Shown here piece after piece: positions 41,639 to 51,586 of a DNA stretch of 64,000 nt. The DNA is taken from NCBI RefSeq assembly GCF_021648885.1, contig NZ_JAKJHZ010000003.1:434001-498000 (forward strand). Direction: 5' to 3'. Made by a program: the position numbers and the translations under genes. The stretch comes from Nocardioides potassii (GTDB lineage: Bacteria > Actinomycetota > Actinomycetes > Propionibacteriales > Nocardioidaceae). The stretch's first letter is position 1; every line of letters begins with the position of its first letter. A model generated the notes under the pieces. It was not told where the DNA came from, searched no databases, and saw only the letters and a list, made by a program, of their open reading frames with translations.

Positions 41639-42366
41639 GCGGCGCCGAGGAGGCCGGGTCGTTCGACCCGGGCGGGACGGGCGCGACCGCATGGACGACC
41701 GGACGCATCATCACCAAGGACCTGCCGGCCCCGCACCTGGTCCGGCTGCGGATGCACGTCGAGGACCGCCAGCGCCACTGGCCCGGGCAGCACTACCTCA
41801 TCCGGCTGCGCGCCCCTGACGACTACACGGCCCAGCGGTCCTACTCGCTGGCCTCCGACGACAGCGACCCGCTCGTCGAGTTCCTCGTCGAGCGGCTGCC
41901 CGACGGGGAGGTCTCGGAGTTCCTGGCCGACGAGGCAGAGGTCGGTGACGTCCTCGAGCTGCGGGGTCCGATCGGGCGCTGGTTCCGGTGGGACACCTAC
42001 ACCCCGTCCGTGTGCCTGGTGGGCGGCACCGGTGTGGTGCCCGCGGTGTCCATGATCCGCGCGGCGCGCCACCACGGCCGCAGCGACCAGCTGCGCGTGA
42101 TGGCCGTGGCACGCCGCCCCGACGAGCTGCCGTACGCCGACGAGCTCGCGCGCTTCGGCGCCACCATCGCGTACACCCGCGAGGGCGACGACGGCCGCCC
42201 GCCCGGCCCGCCCACTGCCGACGAGCTCGCCCCGTTGCTCGACGGCGCCGAGCTGGCCTACGTCTGCGGCTCGGCGCGCTTCGCCCGGTTCGCCGAGGAC
42301 CTGCTGCTCTCGTCCGGGCTCGATCCCCAGGCCATCCGCGTCGAGAAGTTCGGCGTCACCGGCTGA
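41635..42366 (+). CDS. FAD-binding oxidoreductase (ferredoxin reductase-like)
   Basis: 243 residues with the FNR fold: RSYSLASDD binds FAD, GGTGVVPAVSMIRAARHHG binds NAD(P)H, and VCGSARFARFAEDLL closes the nucleotide domain. There is no 2Fe-2S domain. The GTG start overlaps the molybdenum oxidoreductase stop, so the two are translationally coupled and probably form an electron-transfer pair between NAD(P)H and the molybdenum protein. Confidence 0.88.
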   Translation: MSGAEEAGSFDPGGTGATAWTTGRIITKDLPAPHLVRLRMHVEDRQRHWPGQHYLIRLRAPDDYTAQRSYSLASDDSDPLVEFLVERLPDGEVSEFLADEAEVGDVLELRGPIGRWFRWDTYTPSVCLVGGTGVVPAVSMIRAARHHGRSDQLRVMAVARRPDELPYADELARFGATIAYTREGDDGRPPGPPTADELAPLLDGAELAYVCGSARFARFAEDLLLSSGLDPQAIRVEKFGVTG

Positions 42367-42408
42367 CGCGCGGGGAAGCAGACGGCGCGGCGGTTGGTTG
42401 CACCGGGC

Positions 42409-43038
42409 ATGACGACCATCGGACTCATCGGCAGCGGACACATCGGTACGGCAATCGCGCGCCGTGCGATCGAGCAGGGCCACGACGTGGTGCTCAGCAA
42501 CTCGCGCGGGCCCGAGACCCTCGCCGACCTCGTCGCCGAGCTCGGCCCGCGGGCCCGCGCAGCGACGGCCGAGGAGGCAGGGGAGGCGGGTGAGCTGGTC
42601 GTGGTGACCGTCCCCTTCAAGGCCCACCTCGACGTGCCGGTCGAGCCGCTCGCGGGCAAGGTCGTCATCGACACCAACAACTACTACTTCGAGCGCGACG
42701 GCCACTACGCGGAGCTCGACGAGGGCCGCACGAGCGTGAGCGAGATGCTCGCCGCCCACCTGCCGACCTCCCGGGTCGTCAAGGCGTTCAACGCCATCCA
42801 GGCCGCCCACATCGTCAGCGAGGGTCGCCCCCAGGGCGCCGACGACCGTCGCGCCCTCCCGATCGCCGGCGACGACGCCGACGCCAAGGCCGTCGTCACC
42901 CGGTTGATCGAGTCCTTCGGCTTCGACGTGGTCGACGCCGGCCCCCTCGCCGAGGGCAAGCGGTTCGACCGCGACAAGCCGGCGTACGGCGCCGAGCTGG
43001 GCGCGGACGCGATGCGCGAGGCCGTTGCCGCGGGCTGA
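42409..43038 (+). CDS. NADPH-dependent F420 reductase-like protein
   Basis: 209 residues. TTIGLIGSGHIGTAIARRAIEQGHDVVLSN binds NADP in outline (GSGHIG, then the Ser-Asn after strand 2). VVVTVPFKAHLDVP and VVIDTNNYYFERDG are typical of the NpdG/Fno-like family with pfam F420_oxidored. Several actinobacterial members act with NADP on other substrates, so F420 use is uncertain. ATG42409 is the conserved start; no strong Shine-Dalgarno is visible. Confidence 0.8.
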   Translation: MTTIGLIGSGHIGTAIARRAIEQGHDVVLSNSRGPETLADLVAELGPRARAATAEEAGEAGELVVVTVPFKAHLDVPVEPLAGKVVIDTNNYYFERDGHYAELDEGRTSVSEMLAAHLPTSRVVKAFNAIQAAHIVSEGRPQGADDRRALPIAGDDADAKAVVTRLIESFGFDVVDAGPLAEGKRFDRDKPAYGAELGADAMREAVAAG

Positions 43039-43053
43039 GCCCCGTCGCGGGTC

Positions 43054-43728
43054 CTAGGCCGTCGCGCGCTCGCGCCACCAGTGGATGGCGGCGGGGATCA
43101 CGGTGAGCAGCAGCAGCCCCAGGATCAGGTAGTCGATGTGGCGCGCGAGCCAGGGGAAGGTGTCCCCCACGAAGTAGCCGGTGAGCGTGATCGTCAGCAC
43201 CCAGAGGAGGGCGCCGACCAGGCTCCACGCGATGAACCGCGGACGCTTCATCTTCGACGCCCCCGCCACCACGGTGATGTAGGTACGGACGACGGGCACG
43301 AACCGCCCGATCACCAGCGCCTTGCGGCCGTGCTTGTCGAAGAAGGCCTCGGTCCGCTCGAAGTAGTCCCGCCTGAGTACCTTCCCGTCGTGCTCGTAGA
43401 TGACCGGACCGAGCTTGCTGCCGATCTCGAAGCCGAGCACGTTGCCGCCGATGGCGGCCGCGACGAGCAGCGCGCAGCTCACGGCGAGGTCCACCAGGCT
43501 CGGACCCGGCACGACCGAGAGCTTGTCGCTGGCCAGGAAGAGGCCGACGGCGACGAGCAGGGTGTCACCGGGGAGGAACGGGAAGAACAGGCCGCACTCC
43601 ACCACGATGATGGCGAGGCTCACCCAGAAGAAGCCGGCGCCGAGCTGGGAGAGCAGCCACTCGGGGTCGAGCCACTGGACGCCGAGGACCAGGGGCAGGG
43701 GGAACGGGGGCAGGGGGAGCGGGGTCAT
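43054..43728 (-). CDS. DedA-family membrane protein
   Basis: 224 residues with the DedA (SNARE-associated/VTT) fold, implicated in lipid-carrier recycling and membrane homeostasis. ECGLFFPFLPGDTLLVAVGLF and FGRFVPVVRTYITVVAGASKM (here GRFVPVVRTYI) are the re-entrant loop motifs with the functional Glu, Asp and Arg. Its ATG overlaps the upstream GNAT stop in ATGA, giving a three-gene operon VOC-GNAT-DedA. Confidence 0.9.
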   Translation of the reverse strand: MTPLPLPPFPLPLVLGVQWLDPEWLLSQLGAGFFWVSLAIIVVECGLFFPFLPGDTLLVAVGLFLASDKLSVVPGPSLVDLAVSCALLVAAAIGGNVLGFEIGSKLGPVIYEHDGKVLRRDYFERTEAFFDKHGRKALVIGRFVPVVRTYITVVAGASKMKRPRFIAWSLVGALLWVLTITLTGYFVGDTFPWLARHIDYLILGLLLLTVIPAAIHWWRERATA

Positions 43729-44285
43729 CGGCTCGACCTCCACTCGTCCTCGAGCAGCGCGAGGACGAGGGTGGTGGCCCACTCGCCCTTGAAGAACGCC
43801 CCGTCGACGTGGCGCGCCTCCTGCCGGAAGCCGAGACGGTCGAGCAGCCGGAGCGAGGGGTCGTTGCCCTCGACCACGACGGCCGTCACCCGGTGGAACC
43901 CGAGGTCGTCGAAGGCGAGGCCCAGCACGGCGCGGGCCGCCTCGATGGCGTACCCCTGGCCGTGGTGCTCGCGGCCAAAGGCGAAGCCGAGCTCGCCCTG
44001 CCGGTCGGACGCCCACTTGAGCAGCACCTCGCCGATCACGGTCTTGGTCGAGGCGAGCTCGGCGGCCAGCACCAGCCACTGTCCGTGCTCGTCCAGCACG
44101 GTCTGGCCGAGCTTCGCGCGCAGCGTCTCCTCGGTCGCCTCCCGGTCGCGCACCGGCCACGGCACGTAGCGGACCACCTCGGGGTCGCCGTGGAAGCGCA
44201 CCAGGTCGTCCAGGTCGTCCATCCGGTGTGCCCGCAGCACCAGTCGATCGGTGGTGAGCGGCAGGTCGACCGGCAGTCCGCTCAC
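43725..44285 (-). CDS. GNAT acetyltransferase (RimJ/RimL-like)
   Basis: 186 residues. LTTDRLVLRAHRMDDLDDL opens the fold typical of ribosomal-protein acetyltransferases, GFAFGREHHGQGYAIEAARAV is the acetyl-CoA loop (H-x-G-x-G-Y), and NDPSLRLLDRLGFRQEA the C-terminal motif. The GTG start overlaps the VOC stop in GTGA. Substrate unknown. Confidence 0.87.
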   Translation of the reverse strand: MSGLPVDLPLTTDRLVLRAHRMDDLDDLVRFHGDPEVVRYVPWPVRDREATEETLRAKLGQTVLDEHGQWLVLAAELASTKTVIGEVLLKWASDRQGELGFAFGREHHGQGYAIEAARAVLGLAFDDLGFHRVTAVVVEGNDPSLRLLDRLGFRQEARHVDGAFFKGEWATTLVLALLEDEWRSSR

Positions 44286-44698
44286 AGCGAGAAGTGCCCC
44301 GGTGCCAGGCTGCGGAGCACGCAGAACTCGTTGCCCTCGGGGTCCGCGAGCACGGTCCAGGACTCCTCGCCGCTCTGGCCGATCTCCGCGCGGGTCGCGC
44401 CGAGGCCGAGGATGCGCTCGACCTCCTCGTCCTGCGAGCAGTCGACGGGCGAGACGTCGAAGTGGACGCGGTTCTTCGCCACCTTGTCCTCGGGCACCCG
44501 TGCCAGGAAGATCGTCGGCGCCACCGGGCCCGAGCGGACGGCGTCGAGCAGCTCCGCGTCCTCGCGGCCGTCCGGGCCGATCTCGACGAGCCCCGGCTCG
44601 CGGTGCAGGACCACCCAGCCCAGCACCGCCGTCCAGAAGTCCGCGAGCCGATCGGGGTCGTGGCAGTCGAGCGAGATCTCGGTCAGTCGGGAGGCCAT
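44282..44698 (-). CDS. VOC-family (glyoxalase-like) protein
   Basis: 138 residues. RLTEISLDCHDPDRLADFW starts the first beta-alpha-beta-beta-beta unit and NRVHFDVSP with LADPEGNEFCVL the second; His and Glu fit metal ligands. Many members act as glyoxalases or antibiotic-binding proteins. ATG44698 is chosen at the conserved start; the longer frame to 44893 is unconserved. It is the first gene of the VOC-GNAT-DedA operon and divergent from the giant RTX protein gene. Confidence 0.83.
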   Translation of the reverse strand: MASRLTEISLDCHDPDRLADFWTAVLGWVVLHREPGLVEIGPDGREDAELLDAVRSGPVAPTIFLARVPEDKVAKNRVHFDVSPVDCSQDEEVERILGLGATRAEIGQSGEESWTVLADPEGNEFCVLRSLAPGHFSL

Positions 44699-44863
44699 GG
44701 GCCGATCCAAGCACGCGCACGGCGGTGGGCCGAGGCCGATGGCCACGAGTTCACCCAAACCGGTCACACGACCGGCGGCTGCGTGGAAGTCTGGCCGCGG
44801 CCCGCCTCGGTCGGGTCCTCCTGTCGTTTCGGACCGGGGCGTGGCGAGCAGAAAGCACCAGAC

Positions 44864-47800
44864 GTGGCGTCGACCATCGGGATCCGCACCCATCTGTCCA
44901 CCTGGCCGACCCTCGTCGTCCTCGCGCTCCTCGGTGCGCTGCTGACCGCCGTGCCGGCGTCCGCGGCGACGGGGGCGGGGGCGCGTGACCGGGCGGAGGA
45001 GAAGCGTCTCTCCGAGCTCCCGTGCACCATCGTGGGCACCCGCGGCGACGACGTGCTCGTCGGCACCTCCGGTGACGACGTCATCTGCGGCGGCGGTGGC
45101 GACGACGTGCTGCGCGGCGGCGGTGGCGACGACGTCCTGCGCGGCGGCGGGTCCGGCGACGATCGTCTGGTCGGTGGGCCGGGCGACGACTACCTCCAGG
45201 GCGGACGCGGGGACGACCTGCTCCGCGGCGGCGCGGGTGACGACGTGATGCTCGGCGGCCGGGGTGACGACCGGCTCCAGGCCCGAGACGCGGCTCGCTT
45301 CGAGGACGTCCTGCGCTGCGACCAGGGCTCCCGGGACCGGGCGTACGCCGACGCGGGCGACCGGGTCTCACCCACGTGCGAGCTCCCGCGACGCGACGCC
45401 GCTCCCACCGACCTCGCGCTGACGCCGTCGTCGGTGGTCGAGAACGCTCCCGTCGGCACGCTCGTCGGCAGCCTGTCGGTGACCGACGTCGACAAGCACG
45501 ACACCCACCGCTTCGCGCTCGTCGCGGGCGGCACGGACAACGGGTCGTTCACGGTCGACGGCACCCGCCTGCTGACCGCCGCGGTCCTCGACTTCGAGAG
45601 GGACGCCGCGCTCGACGTCCGGGTCCGGGTCACCGACGGCTCCGGCGCGTCGTACGAGGAGGACCTGGTGGTCACCGTCCTCGACGTCCCGGAGAACGGC
45701 GCACCGGTGGCTGTCGACGACACGTCCACGACCGACGAGGACACGGCCCTCGTCCTGCCGGCGAGCGGCCCCGGCAGCCCGGCGGCCAACGACGTGGACA
45801 GCGACCCGCTCTCCGTGACCGCGGTGTCGGCGCCGGTCGGCGGAACCGTCACGCTCTCGGCGGGCGTCATCCGCTTCGTCCCCACCGCAGACCTCTGTGG
45901 CGCGGGCGCGGGACGCTTCGACTACACGGTCAGCGACGGCAAGGGGGGCACGGACGTCGGGCGCGTGACGGTCGACGTGACCTGCGTCCCCGACGACCCC
46001 GAGGCGAGCGACGACACCGCCACCGTCGACGAGGACTCCGCGGCTCAGGCCGTCACCGTCCTCGACAACGACAGCGACGCCGACGGCGACGACCTCGCCA
46101 TCGGGTCGGTGTCCCAGCCCGACCACGGCACGGTCGTCATCACCGGGGGCGGCGCCGGGCTGACCTACGCACCGGACGCCGACTACTGCAACAGCGGCCA
46201 GGGCGGGACCCCGGACACCTTCTCCTACAGCCTCGCCCCGGGCGGCTCGAGTGCCGACGTCGCCATCACCGTCACGTGCGTGGACGACGCCCCGGTGGCG
46301 GTCGACGACGCGGCGACGGTCGTCGAGGACGCCGGGGCGGGTGCGATCGCGGTGCTGGCCAACGACACCGACCTCGACGGCGGGCCGCGCACGATCGAGT
46401 CGGTGACCCAGCCCGCCCACGGCACGGTCGTCATCACCGGGAGCGGCTCCGGCCTCACCTACGCTCCCGACGCTGACTACTGCAACGCCCCCGGCGGTCC
46501 CGAGGACACCTTCACCTACACGCTCAACGGCGGCGACTCCGCGACCGTCTCGGTCACCGCCACGTGCGTGGACGACGCCCCGGTCGCCGTCGACGACGCG
46601 GCGACGCTCGTCGAGGACGCCAGCGCCACGGCGATCGGCGTGCTGGCCAACGACACCGACGTCGACGGCGGGACGACGACCATCGACACCGTCACCCAGC
46701 CCGCACACGGCACGGTCGCCATCACCGGCGGCGGCACCGGCCTGACGTACGAGCCGGACGCCGACTACTGCAACGCCCCCGGCGGCGGCGTCCCCGACGC
46801 AGCTCCCGACACCTTCACCTACACCCTGAACGGCGGTGGCACCGCCGCCGTGTCGGTCACGGTGAGCTGCGTCGACGACCGCCCCGTCGCGGTCGACGAC
46901 GCAGCGACCACCGACGAGGACGCGACGGCGCAGCTCGACGTCCTCGCCAACGACACCGACGTCGACGGCGGCCAGAAGTCGGTCGCGTCGGTGACGCAGC
47001 CCTCGCACGGCACGGCCACCGTCACCGGCGGCGGCACCGGCGTGAGCTACGCGCCCGACGCGAACTCCTGCACGACCGGCGTCGGCGGCAGCCCCGACAC
47101 CTTCACCTACACCCTGAACGGCGGCACCTCCGCGACCGTGTCCGTCACGGTGACCTGCGTCGACGACGCCCCGGTCGCCGTGGCCGACGCCGCGAGCGTG
47201 ATGGTGGACGCCGACCCGACGGCGATCGACGTGCTGGCCAACGACACCGACGTCGACGACGGCCCGCTCACCATCGCCTCGGTGACGCAGCCCGCGAACG
47301 GCACCGTCACCCTGGCCGGGACGCCCGCCACGGTCTCCTACGAGCCGGACCCCGGCTACTGCAACACCGGTGGCACCGCGTCCCCGGACACCTTCACCTA
47401 CACCCTGAACGGCGGCAGCACCGCCACGGTGTCCGTCACCGTCTCCTGCGACGTCCCGCCGACGGCCGTCGCCGACGCCGCGACGGTGGCGGAGGACTCC
47501 GGGTCGACGGCGATCGACGTGCTGGCCAACGACACCGACCCCGACGGTGGCCCGAAGTCGGTGGCCTCGGTCACCCAGCCGGCCCGCGGCACGGTCGTGA
47601 TCACCGGCGGCGGCGCGGCCGTGACCTATGCGCCGGAGGCGAACTACTGCAACTCCGGCACGGGCGGGACCCCCGACACCTTCACCTACACGCTGAACGG
47701 CGGCGGTACGGCGACCGTGTCGGTCACGGTGACCTGCGTCGACGACGGCCCCGTCGCGGTCGCCGATGCGCGGACCGTCGCCGAGGACTCCGGCGCGACG

Positions 47801-50800
47801 TCGATCGACGTGCGCTCCAACGACACCGACGTCGACGGCGGCCCGAGCTCGATCTCGTCGGTGACCCAGCCCGCGCACGGGACGGCCGCGATCACCGGCG
47901 GCGGCACGGCGGTGACGTACGCGCCCGCCGCCGACTACTGCGGACCGGACTCCTTCACCTACACGCTCAGCCCCGGTGGTTCGACCGCGACGGTCACCAT
48001 GACGGTCACCTGCGTCAACGACGCCCCGGTCGCGGACGACGAGACCATCTCGGGTGCGATCGGCAACACGACGCTGATCGTCGACGACCCCACCGACGGC
48101 GCACCGACGGTGAGCAACGCGAGCCGCACGGTCAGCGGTGACATCCTCGACGGCGACACCGACGTCGACGGCCCCGGCCCCCTCGTCGTCACCGCCGGCA
48201 CGTTCGCCACCAACGACGGCGGCCAGGTCGTGCTCGAGGCGGACGGGGACTTCGTCTTCACCCCCGCCGCGGGCACCAGCTGCACCGACACCAGTGACTT
48301 CTTCGACTACACGGTGTCCGACTCCGCCGCCACGCCGGCCAGCGACACCGGACGCGTGACGATCCAGGTCACCGACTGCGTCTGGTACGTCTCGAACAAC
48401 GCGCCGGGCAACGCCGGCACGTCGAGCGCGCCGTTCGACACGCTGGCGCAGGCGGAGAGCGCGTCCGCGCCCAACCACACGATCTACCTCCTCGACGGCG
48501 ACGACACGACCACCGGCCGTGCCGCGGGCTTCGCCCTCAAGCCCGGACAGCGCCTGGTGGGGGAGGCGGCGAACCTGTTCGCAGGCGCCGTCCTGCTGCG
48601 TTCCGCCGTGCCCGGCGCCCGTCCCACCATCACCAACACCAACGCCGACGTCCTCGCGCTCGCGACGGGTTCCAGCGTGCGCGGTGTCGAGGTCGACCCG
48701 CAGGGCACCGGTGGCGGTATCTCGGGAGGGGCGGGAGTCGGAGGTGTCGTGCTCCAGGACGTGCGCATCATCGACAGTGGGACGCCCGGCAGCCAGCCGG
48801 GTCTCGAGCTCGACGGGACCACCGGCAGCTCGGCGGTCACCGGCCTGGTCGTCGAGACGGCTGGCGCCACCGGCATCCGGCTGAACAATGCCGGCACCGT
48901 CGTGTTCGGCACCGGCAACGGGGCCACGACCGTGCGTACGGACGGAGCCAAGGCCCTCGACGTCACCGGCACGTCGCTGACCGGGAGCACGTTCGGCAGC
49001 ATCGTCGTGACCGGCTCCGCCGTGGGGGGCATCTCGCTGAGCAACACCACGGGCGCGGTCTCGCTCGGCGACGGTGCGCAGGGTGACATCTCGCTGACCG
49101 GCATGACGGGCACGACCCCGGCCTTCCGGCTGGCCAACGCACCCTCGGTCACCGTTCCGGCGAGCGGCACCTCCGACGTCTCCATCACCGGTGGTCCGGC
49201 GATCGACGTCGTCTCGGCGGCCGGCGCGAACCTCTCCTTCGACGACGTCGACTCGACGGGGAGCACCGGCGACGGCATCAACCTCAGCGGCCTCGGCGCC
49301 GGCACCTTCTCCGCCGCCACGGGCAGCACGATCACCAACGCCTCGGACACCGCGTTCGACCTCGACGGTGGTAGCGGCGCGGTGACCTACGACGGTGCCA
49401 TCACCAACGACGTCGGCCGGCTGCTGCGGGTCAACGGCACCACCGGTGGGGTCAAGGACTTCAACGGCGCGATCACGGACAACGGCGACGGCGACGGTGG
49501 CGAGCTGGGCGTCCAGCTGACCGGCAACACTGGCGCGACGGTGCGTCTCGACGGCGGCCTGGTCGTGCGTACGACGACCCAGCCGGCGTTCACCGCCACC
49601 GGTGGCGGCACGGTCGCGGTGTCGGCCGCATCGGACGCCAACTCGCTGCAGGCGACCACCGGCACGCCCCTCACCGTCACCGGCACCGCGATCCACGCGG
49701 ACGGGCTGACCTTCCGGAGCATCGCGTCCAACGGTGCCGTCAACGGTGTCGTGCTGAGCGGGACCGGAATGGGCCGGCTCGCCGTCACCGGCGGGACCGG
49801 GACGGCCTGCACGGTCGCGACCCCGACGTGCTCCGGCGGCAAGATCCTGTCCTCGTCGGGTCCCGGCATCCTGCTCTCCAACGTCCCCGGCGGCGTCAGC
49901 CTCTCGCAGGTGCAGGTGGGCCAGGGCCTCGACGACGGCATCCGCGCCACCACCGTCGGCGACCTCGACCTCAGCGACGTCCTCGTCACCGGCAACGGCG
50001 ACAGCCACGCGGGCGGTGCGGAGGAGCGCGGGCTCGACTACCTCGACGTCACCGGTAGCCCGCAGATCCTGCGCACGGTGGTCTCGGGGTCCGACGACTC
50101 CAACGCCCACATCAGGAACACCACGGGCACGACGACGCTGTCGGTCGACGGCTCGACGTTCACCGGGTCCAAGAACAACGCCGGCCTGCGCATCAGGGGC
50201 GAGGGCTCGTCCACGATGACCGCGACGGTCCAGCGCAGCGTCTTCTCCCTCAACGCCGACCCCGGCTTCTCGATGCAGACCGACGCGGCCAACACGGCAC
50301 GCCAGACCCTCGTCTTCGACGACAACGACGTCTCCGGCGGCAGCCCGTCCGCCGTCCCCGGGCGTCCACAGGTCTCCATCAACGCCGGAAGCGGCGCGAT
50401 CGTCAAGGCGAGGGTGTCGAACAACGACATCAAGAGCGCCGCCGGGTCCGAGCTGATCCTCAACACCCTGCCCGGCCACACCGGCACGTTCGACGCGACG
50501 GTGGTCGGCAACGACATCGGCGACGCCCAGCCGGGAGCCCTGGACCCGCAGGTCGACGCCGGGGTGGGCATATGGGGCTGGGCCCACGGCAGCGGCGCGA
50601 CTCGCATCGAGGTCCGCAACAACACCATCGCCAACTGGGGAGGTAGCGCCCTGACGCTCTCCCACAACGAGGGCAGCGGCTCGGCCGACTACACCGCGAC
50701 CGGGAACTCGTTCGGCGCTGCCGACGCCGGGCCCAACGCCTTCGAGGGCGTCTACGTGCTCGCCGGGGGAGCGACGGGCGACACCAGCGACGTGTGCGTC

Positions 50801-51043
50801 GACCTCGAGAACAACGTCGGTCTGCAGTCCGCGGGCCAGCAGGGCCTTCCCGACGTCGCGATGGACCGCTTCGGCTCGGCCAGCCTGCGATTCGCCGACG
50901 TCGTCACCCCGAGTGCCGCAGCGGTGCAGTCGAGCCTCGCATCGAAGAACCCGGGAAGCCCGGGACTGACGTTCGAGACGTACGGCGCCGAGCCCACCGG
51001 CACGAGCGCGACCGCGTGCCAGCTGGCCCAGGGCACGCCGTGA
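44864..51043 (+). CDS. giant secreted RTX / Ig-like repeat / beta-helix protein
   Basis: 2059 residues. The signal peptide ends PASAA near residue 35. Residues ~58-139 hold eight to nine RTX nonapeptides (GGxGDDxLxGG) that bind calcium. Residues ~180-280 form a cadherin-like domain. Residues ~280-1170 are nine tandem Ig-like (tandem-95/Big_9) repeats with VLANDTDVDGG and DTFTYTLNGG hallmarks. Residues ~1172-2059 form a parallel beta-helix opening VWYVSNNAPGNAG. No LPxTG or other anchor is visible at the C-terminus (ACQLAQGTP). It is probably an adhesin or surface fibre. GTG44864 is the only start giving a good signal peptide. Three tail-collar genes follow within 40 bases. Confidence 0.85.
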   Translation: MASTIGIRTHLSTWPTLVVLALLGALLTAVPASAATGAGARDRAEEKRLSELPCTIVGTRGDDVLVGTSGDDVICGGGGDDVLRGGGGDDVLRGGGSGDDRLVGGPGDDYLQGGRGDDLLRGGAGDDVMLGGRGDDRLQARDAARFEDVLRCDQGSRDRAYADAGDRVSPTCELPRRDAAPTDLALTPSSVVENAPVGTLVGSLSVTDVDKHDTHRFALVAGGTDNGSFTVDGTRLLTAAVLDFERDAALDVRVRVTDGSGASYEEDLVVTVLDVPENGAPVAVDDTSTTDEDTALVLPASGPGSPAANDVDSDPLSVTAVSAPVGGTVTLSAGVIRFVPTADLCGAGAGRFDYTVSDGKGGTDVGRVTVDVTCVPDDPEASDDTATVDEDSAAQAVTVLDNDSDADGDDLAIGSVSQPDHGTVVITGGGAGLTYAPDADYCNSGQGGTPDTFSYSLAPGGSSADVAITVTCVDDAPVAVDDAATVVEDAGAGAIAVLANDTDLDGGPRTIESVTQPAHGTVVITGSGSGLTYAPDADYCNAPGGPEDTFTYTLNGGDSATVSVTATCVDDAPVAVDDAATLVEDASATAIGVLANDTDVDGGTTTIDTVTQPAHGTVAITGGGTGLTYEPDADYCNAPGGGVPDAAPDTFTYTLNGGGTAAVSVTVSCVDDRPVAVDDAATTDEDATAQLDVLANDTDVDGGQKSVASVTQPSHGTATVTGGGTGVSYAPDANSCTTGVGGSPDTFTYTLNGGTSATVSVTVTCVDDAPVAVADAASVMVDADPTAIDVLANDTDVDDGPLTIASVTQPANGTVTLAGTPATVSYEPDPGYCNTGGTASPDTFTYTLNGGSTATVSVTVSCDVPPTAVADAATVAEDSGSTAIDVLANDTDPDGGPKSVASVTQPARGTVVITGGGAAVTYAPEANYCNSGTGGTPDTFTYTLNGGGTATVSVTVTCVDDGPVAVADARTVAEDSGATSIDVRSNDTDVDGGPSSISSVTQPAHGTAAITGGGTAVTYAPAADYCGPDSFTYTLSPGGSTATVTMTVTCVNDAPVADDETISGAIGNTTLIVDDPTDGAPTVSNASRTVSGDILDGDTDVDGPGPLVVTAGTFATNDGGQVVLEADGDFVFTPAAGTSCTDTSDFFDYTVSDSAATPASDTGRVTIQVTDCVWYVSNNAPGNAGTSSAPFDTLAQAESASAPNHTIYLLDGDDTTTGRAAGFALKPGQRLVGEAANLFAGAVLLRSAVPGARPTITNTNADVLALATGSSVRGVEVDPQGTGGGISGGAGVGGVVLQDVRIIDSGTPGSQPGLELDGTTGSSAVTGLVVETAGATGIRLNNAGTVVFGTGNGATTVRTDGAKALDVTGTSLTGSTFGSIVVTGSAVGGISLSNTTGAVSLGDGAQGDISLTGMTGTTPAFRLANAPSVTVPASGTSDVSITGGPAIDVVSAAGANLSFDDVDSTGSTGDGINLSGLGAGTFSAATGSTITNASDTAFDLDGGSGAVTYDGAITNDVGRLLRVNGTTGGVKDFNGAITDNGDGDGGELGVQLTGNTGATVRLDGGLVVRTTTQPAFTATGGGTVAVSAASDANSLQATTGTPLTVTGTAIHADGLTFRSIASNGAVNGVVLSGTGMGRLAVTGGTGTACTVATPTCSGGKILSSSGPGILLSNVPGGVSLSQVQVGQGLDDGIRATTVGDLDLSDVLVTGNGDSHAGGAEERGLDYLDVTGSPQILRTVVSGSDDSNAHIRNTTGTTTLSVDGSTFTGSKNNAGLRIRGEGSSTMTATVQRSVFSLNADPGFSMQTDAANTARQTLVFDDNDVSGGSPSAVPGRPQVSINAGSGAIVKARVSNNDIKSAAGSELILNTLPGHTGTFDATVVGNDIGDAQPGALDPQVDAGVGIWGWAHGSGATRIEVRNNTIANWGGSALTLSHNEGSGSADYTATGNSFGAADAGPNAFEGVYVLAGGATGDTSDVCVDLENNVGLQSAGQQGLPDVAMDRFGSASLRFADVVTPSAAAVQSSLASKNPGSPGLTFETYGAEPTGTSATACQLAQGTP
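45035..45290 (+). repeat. RTX nonapeptide repeats in the giant protein
   Basis: Tandem 27-base units encode GGxGDDxLx. Calcium binding is expected from the family. The DNA alternates GGCGGCGGT and GACGACGT-type runs. Confidence 0.8.
45695..48379 (+). repeat. nine tandem Ig-like repeats in the giant protein
   Basis: Units of about 90-100 residues. Each begins with (D/N)DxPVAVDDAAT, passes VLANDTD and VTQPAHGTV, and ends DTFTYTLNGG...VSVTVTCV. The central units (3 to 8) are most alike in DNA, and the first and last are divergent. This gradient suggests expansion by recombination from the middle. Confidence 0.85.
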
Positions 51044-51079
51044 CGCACCAGACCACGCCCGAGATGACCGGAGGCCGCA

Positions 51080-51577
51080 GTGGCTGAGCCGTTCCTGTCC
51101 GAGATCCGGCTGATGAGCTTCGTCTTCGCCCCCAAGGGCTGGGCGTTGTGCAACGGCCAGCTGCTCCCCATCAACCAGAACCAGGCGCTGTTCAGCCTCC
51201 TGGGGACGACCTACGGGGGTGACGGCCGGGTGAACTTCGCGCTGCCGGACCTCCGCGGCCGCGTGCCGATCCACGTCGGCGGAGGTCACACGCTCGGCGA
51301 GCGCGGAGGCGAGCAGGCCCACACCCTGACCGTCGCCGAGCTGCCGGCGCACACGCACCAGCTGCGCGGGTCGGGAGCCGACGCGGACGTGGTGCTGCCG
51401 ACCGACAACGTGGTGGGTCGCTCGAGCCAGCTCTACGGTCCGCCGAGCCAGCTGACCTCGCTGGACGCCTCCTCCACCACGGCCGCGGGGGGCTCGCAGG
51501 CCCACCTCAACATGCAGCCGTTCCTCACCCTGTCCTTCTGCATCGCCCTCCAGGGCATCTTCCCGAGCCAGACCTGA
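51080..51577 (+). CDS. phage tail collar (Mdp-like) protein 1
   Basis: 165 residues of the microcystin-dependent-protein/tail-collar family. FAPKGWALCNGQLLPINQNQ, FSLLGTTYGGDGRVNFALPDLRGR and the closing HLNMQPFLTLSFCIALQG are hallmarks, and AELPAHTHQ is a metal-binding-type His cluster. GGAGG lies 5 bases before GTG51080. It is the first of three tandem paralogues that follow the giant protein. No phage structural genes accompany them. Confidence 0.9.
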   Translation: MAEPFLSEIRLMSFVFAPKGWALCNGQLLPINQNQALFSLLGTTYGGDGRVNFALPDLRGRVPIHVGGGHTLGERGGEQAHTLTVAELPAHTHQLRGSGADADVVLPTDNVVGRSSQLYGPPSQLTSLDASSTTAAGGSQAHLNMQPFLTLSFCIALQGIFPSQT

Positions 51578-51586
51578 GGACCTGAC

